This document shows positions 1-11,659 of a stretch of DNA of 64,000 bases, in pieces (position 1 is the stretch's first letter; every line of letters begins with the position of its first letter). Source of the DNA: Diphasiastrum complanatum (taxonomy: Eukaryota > Streptophyta > Lycopodiopsida > Lycopodiales > Lycopodiaceae); contig CM055097.1 in assembly GCA_029204225.1 (NCBI GenBank), forward strand, positions 13,686,721 through 13,750,720, in the 5' to 3' direction. The position numbers were made by a program, and so were the translations under genes. The notes under the pieces were generated by a model, which was not told the DNA's origin, searched no databases, and was given only the letters and a program-made list of their open reading frames with translations.

Positions 1-270
1 TGACTTATAAAGTGAATGATCTTACTGAATTGAAATCAGTCGATTGTTAAGATCACTGTACCCTTCACTTTTAGTTGAAGATTTTGTGAATCTGTCGATT
101 GAGGAGCATTTCTTGTTATGGGGATCAGTAAGGACCAAGAATAATGTAAATCTAGAAGAAGGATCAAAATAGATCTTGAATCTCAATCTAGTCTTGATCT
201 TGGTGCATCTACACACCTTAGGAGATCACAAGTACATGTTGTGGACAATCCACACGTGTGAAAATCAACA
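1..270 (+). mobile_element. 3' part of a Copia 5' LTR
   Basis: The sequence ends in CA at 270, directly before a plant primer-binding site, which is how a 5' LTR ends. The start of the LTR lies outside the window. A perfect 10-bp palindrome CACACGTGTG sits at 251-260, close to the LTR end. The matching 3' LTR was not found in the window. Confidence 0.7.
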
Positions 271-284
271 TGGTATCAGAGCCT
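271..284 (+). other. Primer-binding site for initiator tRNA-Met
   Basis: TGGTATCAGAGCCT matches the classical plant LTR-retrotransposon primer site complementary to the 3' end of initiator tRNA-Met. It directly follows the CA end of the LTR, which fixes the LTR boundary and the plus orientation of the element. Confidence 0.85.
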
Positions 285-1026
285 ACCTAAGGTTACCATG
301 CATTTTGATCCATTCAAGTGAAAACTATTCATCAATCTTGAGGTAGAAATTGTCAAGGTCCATTTTCCTAGCTATCTTGTTCATTTTTGGATCAAAAGAG
401 ATCAAAAGGACATTGATTGGGTCTGACTTGGTACTCTACAGAATCAGGTGCTCAGACACGTGTGAGGAACATCCAATTTTAGTTTGGAAGTTCTCTCTCA
501 TGCTTGATTTATTTATCTTGCTAGATAGCTTGTTATGAAGCTATTTTTGTCTAGTTTCTGATGCAATCAGTTTCATTCCATTTAGTTGAGCCAATCAAAA
601 GTTATAAGCTTTTGAAGAGGGTTAGGTAGGGCACCTAGACTTGGGTGGACACATTTGGTTTGGTTAAGAGATTGCTTGGTTGATCCAAAATCACAGTTGT
701 ATGCTTACCAATCTCATCTATATGTGATCTAGGCACTCTTTTGAGATCTTAGCCATTTTGTTTCATGCAATATCATTGTATTTCAGTCAAATTTGGTTTC
801 TTAGTGTACTTCACATGTGCTAAGAGTGTTTGATCCTAACTTTGCCCATACTCCATCATTTGACGTGAAATAGATCTTGTTTTAGAGAGATTTGTGTAGC
901 TAGTGAGATTCAATCCACAAATAGTTGCAAGATCTTTCATAGGAGGAGATAGTACTCTATTATTGGATCCTATTGAGAGTGTGTAGAAACATTTATTGTT
1001 CATTATTTGAGTTTTCTTCACTTCAA
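285..1026 (+). other. Copia 5' untranslated leader
   Basis: This stretch lies between the primer-binding site and the gag start. It has short ORFs in several frames but none with recognisable domains. The length is normal for a plant Copia leader. Confidence 0.5.
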
Positions 1027-2020
1027 ATGTCTTCAATGGGTTCATCCTTGTTGGAACCAAGTGCAAGATTGTCCGCTTCAAGCTATTCAATTTGGAAAAT
1101 GAGGATGGAGTCCATCTTGATCCTTCAAGACATGATGGACATAGTTCTTGGCCTTGAAGAAGAACCACAAGTTATTCAAGAGGCTCAAAAATACAAAAAG
1201 AGAACTAGGATGGCTCTCCACTACATTAAGATGAATGTCTCTAATGAGATATTGAGGGAGATAGGTACTTGTACAACAACCAAAGAAGCTTGGGATTGTC
1301 TCAAGACTATCTATGAGGCTAAGAATACCTCTAGGCTTCTCACTCTTAGGAATCAAATCTTTCAAAGTAGCCAAAAGAGTGATAAGAGTGCATCTAGTTA
1401 TGTTTTGAGAGTAAAAGATATTCATAGAGAACTTGCTTGTATTGGTGATTCTATCAACTTGCTTGTATTGGTCATTCTCAATGGCTTGAGAAGTGAATTT
1501 GATAACCTTGTCCAATCCTATGCCATTAAGGAGGAGCTACCAAGTTTGGAGGCTCTCCAAAGTGTGCTAATTTCAGAAGAATCAAGACAAGAGTACAAGC
1601 TCTTGAGGATGGACAAGCTCTCTCTCACTCATAATGATGGCAAAGCTCTCTTTGCCAAGGATAAGCACAAAGGGAGGAGCAAGAACCAATATCAACAATC
1701 CTCAAGCAAGGACAAAGTCAAATTCAAAGACAAAGATGAGGAGGAAGATGATTCCTCTAATGCTTTATCATCCAAGCTCAAGAAGAAGAAGATCAAGTGC
1801 TTTTATTGTGGCAAGAAAGGCCATTATGCCACCAATTGCTTCAAGAAGAAGAATCAACTCAAGCAAGCCAACATTACCAATGAAAAGGAAGACACTATTA
1901 AGAAGGACGGCCTATGGTATATTGATAGTGGAGCCTCTTCACATATGTGTAGCTCCAAGGACTCTTTCTTTTCTATTGCACCTTATGATGGAGTCAAGAA
2001 ATCAAGTGTCATCACAAAAC
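1027..2020 (+). pseudogene. Copia gag and protease start, truncated
   Basis: I chose the Met at 1027 (MSSMGSS) because the Copia gag N-terminus pattern (S-Y-S-I-W-K-M-R-M) follows about 20 residues later. Upstream in-frame codons look like leader. A UBN2-type gag region runs to about 1600, then a basic linker, then a CCHC zinc knuckle at 1798-1839 (C-F-Y-C, G-H, C). The aspartic protease motif I-D-S-G-A-S-S starts at 1921. Copia similarity stops near 2020 and the frame ends in unrelated AT-rich sequence at 2064. Integrase, reverse transcriptase and 3' LTR are absent, so the element is truncated. Gag would form the particle and the protease would process the polyprotein. Confidence 0.85.
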
Positions 2021-2989
2021 ACGAGAATCAGCAAATTATAGACAATGATAGTAATAAAATATGAATCAGAATGAAATGAACTACAAATGAATAGAATACG
2101 GCCTTTTCAATATCTACATCCGTTTGTAAATTATACCATTCAAAAAATAGCTTCGTATTGTACAAGACGAATATGCACAACTAAAAATATCTTGTTGCTG
2201 TACACACTGCATATATAGAACAAAAATTAGTAATATTTTGATAGAAATTTTATTTATGCTATGACGATACACTTGAATTAAAAAAAATACATGCATATCA
2301 GAGATAAATTGAATATACCTTGAGAGATTTAATGGTAATCTCTCCAATTGAAGTTGCCGTTGTCGGTATTTTCTGAACGACATCATGAAGTAGAGAATCA
2401 AATTCTCTATGTGTATTTGCAGCTGAGTTTAATTTTACACAGAGAAAATTTGATACTCCTTCCTTATTTATCTTTACAAAAAGAATATTCAGGCTCCAAT
2501 GCCGACTGTAAGAACCAAAATAAAAATATCGATAAATTCATATTTATGAAAAAAATTTGTTCTTATTAAAGCAATGAAGCATGCAACAATCCAGATTAAA
2601 GTAACAAAAACAAAAGAGCAATCCTTATTTTTTTTCATATGGAATCAAATAGAATTTTGCCATAGGACTGCACTCGATGAAATAGACATCCTTCTCAAAA
2701 TTGGCTTCTTTCACCTTTACCTCTCCCATGAAAAATGGACTAACTGCAAAAATTGTACCATGGGAATCGAAACTAATACTATTCTGTAAAAAAGAAACTT
2801 TGGCCTCTACTATTGCATCTAAAATTTATGAGGTCTTATTTTTTAGTTCGGCACAAAATTTGGGACCTAATCTAAAACTTCTACGTGTATCTGGAAGAAA
2901 AAAATCAAAAACGTTGCCGAGAAGATCAATTTTGTTAACTAGGTAGGCCTCGTATTGATTATAATGGTCAGAATAAAAAAAAACTAGGA
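2021..2989. other. Unassigned AT-rich stretch after the truncated Copia
   Basis: No convincing gene. On the minus strand between about 2600 and 2950 there is a broken stretch of protein-like translation that could continue the ORF at 2990-3346, but it contains stops and I do not recognise it. Plus-strand ORFs of 71-81 codons here look like chance. Confidence 0.35.
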
Positions 2990-3346
2990 TCAATCGTATG
3001 GAATTTTCACAAAAAGATTATGTACAGGAGCAGAAACAGAAGTGAAAACAATATTTACAGATTTCTCTGTTATTTTGTCTAGCTCCTCCTGGGTAATCAA
3101 CACTTTTGGTGATGAAACCTGCTGAGGAGCTAGACGATTAACAAGAGGAGAAAGAGGTGAAGATTCTCGATCTGGGTCAGATTCTCCAGCATCTGACTCA
3201 AAGATCAGGAAGACATGGGGTCTCTTGGCTGGGATACGTCTAGGAGGAAGGGAAGCAGTTGGCCTTTGAGATCCAGCCTTCTTGGAGACAGGTTGTCTTC
3301 TCTTCCTCCTAGAGGTAGTATCTACATTGGTTCTATCCAAAGGCAT
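2990..3346 (-). CDS. Hypothetical ORF, 118 aa
   Basis: Not recognised. The N-terminal third is rich in Arg, Lys and Ser, like a nuclear-localisation or nucleic-acid-binding tail (several R/K clusters in the first 45 residues). An acidic-serine patch follows (E-S-D-A-G-E-S-D-P-D-R-E) and then a more ordinary C-terminus. Codon-like structure may continue weakly on the same strand to about 2600 after a stop. It could be a fragment of a mobile element protein or a chance ORF. No intact neighbour supports a host gene. Confidence 0.25.
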   Translation of the reverse strand: MPLDRTNVDTTSRRKRRQPVSKKAGSQRPTASLPPRRIPAKRPHVFLIFESDAGESDPDRESSPLSPLVNRLAPQQVSSPKVLITQEELDKITEKSVNIVFTSVSAPVHNLFVKIPYD

Positions 3347-3829
3347 GTTTTATAGAGGTGCTGGCATTATCAACATGCAGACCAGAATATCTGTCCTGAA
3401 GCCTTTAGATAATGACGAAATCATTTGGCATGATGGTGACATGCTTACCATGCACTGCCAAAAGACAAGTATCCTCAAAAAACTAGGACAGAAAATCTTT
3501 TGCAGCACCTTGTATGGCATGTATGGCTGTCACGGCAAAACAAACATTAAGCCCAAGTGACAGAGTGACATTTCGAACAGATCAGCCGAAAGCAGCTCTA
3601 GGGATCAACAATTCAGTTGATCTCTGGAGTTTTCCAATATCCCTCAGCCAGACCTACTTCTTGCCATGCCTACGGGCAGTACTAGGGGGGAACACGGGAA
3701 TGGAATGGCTGTACAGTGGTGATGGCACGGGCGGTGGATTTGGTCTTGGACATCATTCTCAGAAGAAGAAAATTAACAAAAAACAGTTTGAACAAAACAA
3801 AAGTAGATGAAAACAAAAAAATTTACGAT
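3347..3829. other. Unassigned stretch
   Basis: Overlapping short ORFs occur on the plus strand but none shows a known domain. I see no repeat or RNA gene here. Confidence 0.3.
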
Positions 3830-4620
3830 GAAAGGGCACTTGAGATCGATACCAGAACTGAATATCAATTTCGAACGCAAAATCTAGATAGATTATTTGA
3901 AGAAAAGAGATGCGCGCTTGAAAGCGATATTGAACAACCAGCGGTATCAGACTCAAGCGCACTGTGAGAGGGCGGAAGCTTGAACGCTGAAAAAGCGTGC
4001 TTGAGAGCGATATCGGGAGCTAAAAGCAAAAATTTTACGAAAAAAAATGAAAATTCTGAGAACTTATATATACGAAATTTTTGCACGTGTGAAAAGACAC
4101 CGAAGTCATTCGTCGTTAGATTAGTAGGCCACGTAGAATGTCCCTACTGACAATGATAACCCAATTATGAGGCCATGTGGGTTGAGACACGCGGATATCG
4201 ACCCGTGTCATTTTTTACGACACAGATGTCAGATCAATCATTCTAGGTACGATGCATTTATTTTGACCAATCACATGTCGACATATGTTCTTTTGACACT
4301 CGTCCACACGTGCAAATTTTTTTTATAAATAGGTCTTTTTCGACTCGAATTTTCACGCAAATTTATGATTGCTTTTCTGGATATCAATTTCAAGCGCGCC
4401 GCTTGCTCTCATTACCTTTCGTTGACTATTATGCGCCTGGATCCGATACTGCATTGTCTGGTATCGCATTCAAGCACGCTTCACATCCCTTTTCTTTTCT
4501 ACTCGGTGTTTTTGCATCCGGATCTGATACTCCAACTTCAAATATTTCTCTCGAGCACACGTTGTCTTGACGTGCTTGTCTGACCTGCGGTTTGCGCTTG
4601 AGAGCGATATTTGAAACTTT
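3830..4620. repeat. Inverted arrays of a short CTCAAGC-type repeat
   Basis: A degenerate motif combining GATAC/GATAT with CGCTCTCAAGCGCGC recurs. In 3840-4020 most copies read on the minus strand (for example near 3910 and 3998). In 4380-4560 copies read on the plus strand (about 4383, 4445, 4510), with one further minus-type copy near 4597. The plus-strand copies near 4440 and 4500 form an imprecise tandem pair of about 65 bp. A TATA-like TATAAATAGG lies in the central spacer at about 4323. The arrangement resembles foldback arms or inverted LTR-like ends. Confidence 0.4.
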
Positions 4621-5280
4621 AGTTCTGTTATTTTTGTTTAAAACGTCTAATTTTGAATCTAGTTTGTTTTTTTTTTTAATGAATTTGGTATTACTAATAG
4701 GTTGGACTATTTCAAATCTCTTTTTTCTTCTTTTCTTTTTATTCTACCTTTTATAACTGAGGGCCCTGGTGTGGAGGCATTTTCCAAAGATATATCTCAG
4801 ATTTAAGTCCCTGCTCAGTACTCCTCTATTCAGATCTTAGAATAAGTACACGATTCACTATCAGGACCTAGTGGCACTCGACAAGCATATATATAAAGAT
4901 AAACTTGATAGAATGTTTACCAAGTTACATAATGACTTCAAGTCTGTAGATGAGTGCCCAATTCATAATAAAAAATGTAGATTTGTTGATTTTCAGTCTG
5001 CTTTTGTTTTTTTTTTTTGTTAAATATTTTTGACGATTCGGAGGCTGTGCCCTCCACTTCTGAAACAACTTCTTCTAGTGATACAAAGTCTGAAAAGTCT
5101 AAGATTGTAGATATAGATACTTTTTTTTATCGATACGAGTGTTAATTTAGACGATTGTTTTGATTTTGATCTTGTTTGAAATAGGGCTACTTTTATAGGC
5201 CCTAGAACACCCACTACCCTTTCTCCTTCTTTGATCACTTTGTCTACTTATGAAGATTTAAGCATTGATCTTGATATGTA
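4621..5280 (+). other. Possible decayed coding remnant
   Basis: Between about 4850 and 5280 the plus strand gives protein-like pieces in changing frames, including a Ser/Thr/Glu-rich stretch near 5040-5110. They are separated by stops and T runs. No family could be recognised, so this is noted as a possible relic only. Confidence 0.2.
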
Positions 5281-5934
5281 ATATAATGCATAATAACTAT
5301 TTATAACAATTGTATAATAACTATTTATTCAATATTTATTCACTAATTTAAATTTTTTTTAAAATTATTGTTTGGTTTATGATACTGAATTAAATGTTAA
5401 AATCCTAATAAGCTTAATTTTAAGTTTGTAAACTTGCATAAATTTAATAGAATTTTTGAGATATAAGTTTTTTTTATATTTATTTTACGTGATATTTACA
5501 ATCATAAATAAATATTTAGACAACTATAAATTTACCAATGTATGTTGATAACTAGTATAAAAATCATAAAATACAATGATAAATAGTTTGTTGTCTCAAT
5601 TGACTTTTGTTGTTTTGAAGTATATAAAAACTTAATTTATTTTTTTAATTATATTTCAAATATTTGAATTAAAAAGGTTTTTATCTTAAGAACTATGAAT
5701 TAAAAACAAAATCAGCTATCAAATTTTTTTGTTATATTACAAATAAACAACTGATCTAAATTGTAATATTTGATATTAGATTAATGTATCAGATAAGATA
5801 TGAAATAATTTAACATGAGAAATTATAAAAGACATGAAATTGTGTAATTTATATTATATCGTATTTTGATTTTAATGAAAATAGATTTGAGATATCTAAA
5901 AATAAGAATGTCCTTCCATCTTGTGCAATTGCAA
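5281..5934. other. AT-rich stretch, nothing recognised
   Basis: Strongly A+T-rich sequence without ORFs or clear repeats of its own. It forms the left edge of the AT-rich block that runs to about 9480. Confidence 0.5.
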
Positions 5935-6296
5935 ACTTATTTATTTAAAAAATACACATGAATTTAATATATAAATAAATTGTTTAATCTGTATTATAGA
6001 TTCTTATTTCTTTTAAAAACTTCTTTTTTTATTGAATTGAATTGGACTCTTAAAAATATCCTTTAGATGTTTTTGTTTTATAAAAATGTATGTAGAATTG
6101 TCTAGTCTATTTGCTCTATCTTTATAGTTCTCAATTTCTAATATATTTTTTTGAAGTATTTTTCAAAAGGAATAAAAGTAGATATATCTTTGAACATTTT
6201 TTTCTTTGTGTTGTGATATTAATTCTAAGTTTTTTGTTTGTCCTATATAGATTCTATAATTTATTAAATATTCTATTTTGTATATAAATATTTTGG

Positions 6297-6299
6297 ATA

Positions 6300-6374
<75 letters not shown>
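6297..6374. repeat. (TA)n microsatellite 1
   Basis: About 78 bp of nearly pure TA repeat at the end of unit A copy 1. Confidence 0.95.
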
Positions 6375-6377
<3 letters not shown>

Positions 6378-6560
6378 CAGTTGCACTTGCTACAAAAAAA
6401 ACATGTTCATAATCAGTAAATGGTTTTGAAAAATGTTGTCTTTAATATTGTATATATAAACAATTATATTGATTATGATTAACCTTATTATTTTTGTTGT
6501 TGTTGATGTTGATACTTGATCAGTTTTTTCGCCAATAGATATCAAAATTTGCTTATTAAA
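6374..6560 (+). repeat. Unit B copy 1
   Basis: Starts TTGCAGTTGCACTTGCTAC after the (TA)n array. It recurs at 7791-7978 after the third (TA)n array, sharing TGGTTTTGAAAAATGTTGT and a run ending in AGATATCAAAAT. With unit A this shows that an A-(TA)n-B block was duplicated. Confidence 0.8.
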
Positions 6561-6869
6561 AAAATACACATGAATTTAATATATAAATAATTGTTTAATC
6601 TATGTTATATTATTGTATTTTTTTAAATATTTTTTTTTATTGACTTGGATTGGACTCTTAAATATTATATCCTTTAGATGTAAAATTTTCTAGTCTATTT
6701 GCTCTATTTTTACAGTTCACAATTTCCAATATTTCTTTTTTGAATTATTTTTCAAAAGGAATAAAAGTAGATATATCTTTGAGCATTTTTTTTTTTCTGT
6801 GTTGTGATATTATTTGTAAGTTTTTTTTTTGTCCTATATAGATTCTATTATTTACTAAACATTCTATCT

Positions 6870-6871
<2 letters not shown>

Positions 6872-6937
<66 letters not shown>
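6872..6937. repeat. (TA)n microsatellite 2
   Basis: About 65 bp of TA repeat ending unit A copy 2 and directly bordering the left end of the TIR element. Confidence 0.95.
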
Positions 6938-7978
<1,041 letters not shown>

Positions 7979-8467
7979 ATAATTTTTAATATTTGTATAT
8001 TATATAATTAATAGCATATAAAAAATAGATTTATTGCTTACCAATTTATTTTTCTCGATTGGTAGTTTTTTTTTTTTTTTTAATTTCTTCTTGATTCATG
8101 ACCTCCATTGTTGATTTAATGGTGATTGATCCTTTTTGTAATTCGCTCTTCAGATTGTGAAAGATTTCCTAATTGCTTTGCAACATCTTTATATATTGAT
8201 CCACTTCAAATCTCGTCAGATCTTTCCAATATTGTATTGGATTTTTATATCCATAATATAAGTTCCGTATTGTATAATATGACTTATTTATGTGTGATTT
8301 CAGATATTTTATAACTGCTCTATTTGTATTGATAGTCTTTAGAATTGGTGTATCGAATTTTTTTTTAAAGAACTTTTACAAATCATGTGTTATAAAAAAA
8401 CATGCTTTTATTGACTATTTTATTTTGATATATATTTATTTTGATTTTAGTATTTATGTGAAATCAT
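7979..8467. other. AT-rich stretch, no clear gene
   Basis: Broken minus-strand translation may continue the helicase relic to the right, but stops are frequent and no motif is visible. Confidence 0.35.
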
Positions 8468-9400
8468 TTATAGATAATTGTTACCTTCAATTGGACTATC
8501 CTTATATTCTTTTTCAAAATTTTCTTTCTTTGATTTGTGCTCATTGATATAATCATTTAATTGTTCGCTGTTGTCAAAGCCATTTACAAAATGTAAAGGA
8601 TCAACTCCGCAAAGGTTTAGTAGAAATATTTGTTTTGTTGTTGGAAATATTGTTTTTATTTTTATGACTTTGTTCGAAATTGTTTCTTCTTTTAATTTTC
8701 GAAACAATTGTGATTGTATAACAAATATTAGAATCCAAAAAAATAAAGATATTAGATACGTAATTGTTTGTCTTTCATTATTTCAATGTGATTCAAAACA
8801 AAAACAATAATATGAATTATTATTTGGATTTATAAAATTTTCATAATAAAGTGATGTAGTTAGAGTCTATAGAAATATCCATGTGTTGTGGTTGTTCTTT
8901 TCTATAAAACATTTTTGATCATATGTTAGAAAAATATTTCTATAACAAACAAATTGGATCAAAATGTTTAGGTGTCAATTTATTAACAATATAAATGTTT
9001 TTTTATTTGTGACTCTAGACAACATAACATATGTTAATCCTGGAGTGAAATTGTTTTTCATATTGATAATAGTTTTTCCAATTATTGTCGCACATTGAGA
9101 TTTGTGTGCTATTATTGAATATGCAAGTATTATTGGAAATGTTGATTTATGATAAATTTTTGTATCTAATCTAATTTTAATAAATTTGGATCTTGTTAGA
9201 TTAAAGATTTCGTTATTATTTTGTATTTTTTATTTTATTGATTTTATGTCGTTACTATTTTTTAATATTTGATATCATTTACAAAATCTATGGTACCATT
9301 TACCATACCTTTTGATATGTGTAGATTTGCCAAAAGCATAACTTTTGCTAATATTGCAATATTTTTAATTTGATGAAAATCTTTCTGAATGCATCGCAAA
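8468..9400 (-). pseudogene. PIF1-like DNA helicase C-terminal relic
   Basis: Read on the minus strand from 9348 to 9271 is a segment with A-K-V-M-L-L-A-N-L and S-K-G-M-V-N-G. After a stop-rich gap, 9150-9001 gives A-Y-S-I-I-A-H-K-S-Q, then G-L-T-Y-V-M-L-S-R-V-T. These resemble the last helicase motifs of the PIF1 superfamily 1B, where the family has ALL-NLD..KGLVNG, then T-x-H-K-S-Q-G and Y-V-A/M-L-S-R. The Gly after HKSQ is Cys here, and stops separate the pieces. An open 79-codon stretch continues to 8468. In plants such proteins are either host helicases or the helicase half of Helitron transposons; a relic inside AT-rich repeats suggests a mobile element. No Rep domain was seen. Confidence 0.55.
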
Positions 9401-10259
9401 ACTATTACTTTGATCTTACAACGTATGATTGCTTACAAAATTGAAGGCAAATGTAAATGTGATCTAACTCCTATGATTAGGACCTAACTACCTTAGGCCA
9501 ATTCTTCACGTGGGAACATGCTCACACACGTGTGAATTACAGAATATACAATAAAATATGTGTTTATCAAGCTAATATTTGCCAATTTTTCACAAAGACT
9601 CACTTGTAATACCATAGTGTTAGATCATCAAAGTCATCATGCATAGAATGGACCAAATATTAGGTCATCCATACTAAATTTGTTAATGCTTAAGAATAGA
9701 TGCACTCATATACACATATATATATATAATGGCATACATTTGTATAACAACCAAAATATTGAGTTTCTTTCTCTCAAGATAAAAGCAAACTCACATTAAC
9801 CTAGCTTAAACCACTTTCAATATGATTGTTGCCACTTTAAATTAATGTGCTATAAGTCTCTAAAAACTTAGAAGATTATTCTACTCTATAAATAAAGACA
9901 ACACTTTTAGCCAATTATGAAAAATGGCATGAAAATAACATGTATCTTTCAATTTTGGTATTTTACTATCATATTGCATTTATCTAAAAAATACAATCTT
10001 GTTATGCTATTATGTAGCTTTCAACCAAAATTATCATTAGCAAAAGGGCAATAAAGAGAGGACTAAATGATAAAACATGTTAAAGAAAGCTCTACATGGA
10101 ACCAATAGTTATGTGAAGATACAAAGTAATTAGAAGATTGAATTTGAGGTCAGAGTGAAAATTTTACCTAAGATATGTACATTTTTAGAAATCTAATGAT
10201 TGGTAAGTGTTCCAAGCTACTTTCAAGGTAAGAGAAGTTTTAGATTTTTTTTGTACATC
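9401..10259. other. Unassigned AT-rich stretch
   Basis: No gene seen. A CACACGTGTG palindrome at 9525-9534 and a GTAATACCATAGTGTTAG segment near 9606 faintly recall an LTR end with a reversed primer site, but no partner was found. Confidence 0.3.
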
Positions 10260-11440
10260 ATCTTGACTGGACATCAAGTTATTGTGTAATGCAATGATTC
10301 TTCTTCAGATGATGTATCTTCATTCTTTTTATTACTTCACGATGTTTCAGTATTAGCAACATTTTTTTGACTTGTACTATCTTCATCTTTGTCATCTTCA
10401 ACAATCAAAGAGATACCACCAAATTTGGCTTTGTCACACTTATGCCCTAATTTCCATTTCTGCTTGCAAGTAAAATACAAACCCTTGTTGTCGAAGTTGA
10501 TCTATTTTTTATTTTGATCTGACAAGCTTCACCTTTGGTTTGGCTTCCATAGCAACCACTTGTTTCTTACTAGTATTTCTCCTATCAGCTTCTCTTTTTG
10601 TCAAATTCTGAAGATACATGTTTTTTTTTTTTTATCATTTTGATGAGCGTCGAGCTTCATGCCTAGTAGTTTCATACTTAGATGTTTTTGGCTTAGTCAG
10701 CCACTTCCTAGTGTACTTGGATTCAATTTTGAGTTTCACCTGCATAGATTGATCCAAATCAATGTAGAACCGTGATGCCACATTAGCTCCAATATATGAT
10801 TGTAGCCCTTGAATATATCTTTGTAGGTGATCCACATCGGAAACTGTAGGCAACTTCAAAGTTAGACTCCAAAACTCAAAATTATACTCTTGTATATAAT
10901 CTCATTGACATATCTTTGTCCTTTTTTTGAAATTTTTATCATCTTGAAATGGCCTTTTAAAAGTAGTGATGCAAGAATTTTTGAATAAAGGCCAACTAGT
11001 TTGCTCGTTACACTCTTCTATTCGCAAACTATTCTCTTTCCTCTTCCACCACTTACAAGTTGCCTCTTCAAAATGGATTGTAGTAAAGACAGTTTTTGCT
11101 GGATCAAGTGTGTTGAACAAAGTAAAGTATCAATCAAGTTTATCTAGCCATTCCTCAATGTCAATGAACTTAGAATCACCATTGAATTTATGAATAGTAC
11201 TTTTTTCTTTATATTCTTGGGTATTGAATTGGTTTCGTTGTTCATGAGACCTTGTTTTTTGTGGAACTCGTGGATCCAATGCTTCCGATCTCTGACTTGA
11301 CAACCCACATGATTTTGTAACACCAGTTTTTCCTTGTTAGAAATTCTAGTTGGGCCCATCTCAACTCTTCGCACATCTGGAGGAGAATTCCAACAATTGG
11401 GTTTGTATGAAGTCAAAAATTGTCAAAAATCCATAAGGGG
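10260..11440 (-). pseudogene. Gypsy gag relic
   Basis: Minus-strand pieces in successive frames fit a Ty3/Gypsy gag. The segment 11120-10902 has F-N-T-L-D-P-A-K-T-V-F and H-F-E-E-A-T-C-K-W-W, the conserved core of the retrotransposon gag domain. The segment 10859-10635 continues the gag tail (D-V-D-H-L-Q-R-Y-I-Q-G-L-Q), and 10510-10420 gives a degenerate zinc knuckle ending in W-K-L-G-H-K-C. Frameshifts and stops separate the pieces. Protease, RT and integrase do not follow on the left, so only the gag part is left. Confidence 0.65.
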
Positions 11441-11659
11441 ATCTTTCTGGATTTTTTACAACATGATTTGTATTCCTTTTTACCTTCCCAGCAAGCTATG
11501 AGACCTGTAAATTGATGGGTAGAGGCTTATGTTTCAATTCCATCAAGCTTAGAAGAAAGTTTTTTACTCTTAGCATGTCTGATTTTATTGCCATCACTTC
11601 TCACATCAAAGCTTCAAATCTTAATTAGATCAGTTATCAGTTGTAGGATGTGCTATTTA
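11441..11659. other. Junction between Gypsy gag and Copia relics
   Basis: Short unassigned stretch between two relics of opposite orientation. No LTR boundary is visible. Confidence 0.3.

Larger units (their letters stand above)
5935..6872 (+). repeat. Tandem duplication, unit A copies 1 and 2
   Basis: Sequence at about 5940-6296 recurs at about 6552-6872 in the same order. Shared landmarks include ATACACATGAATTTAATAT at both starts, GGAATAAAAGTAGATATATC in the middle and TCCTATATAGATTCTAT near both ends. Each copy ends in a (TA)n array. Small indels separate the copies. Confidence 0.8.
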
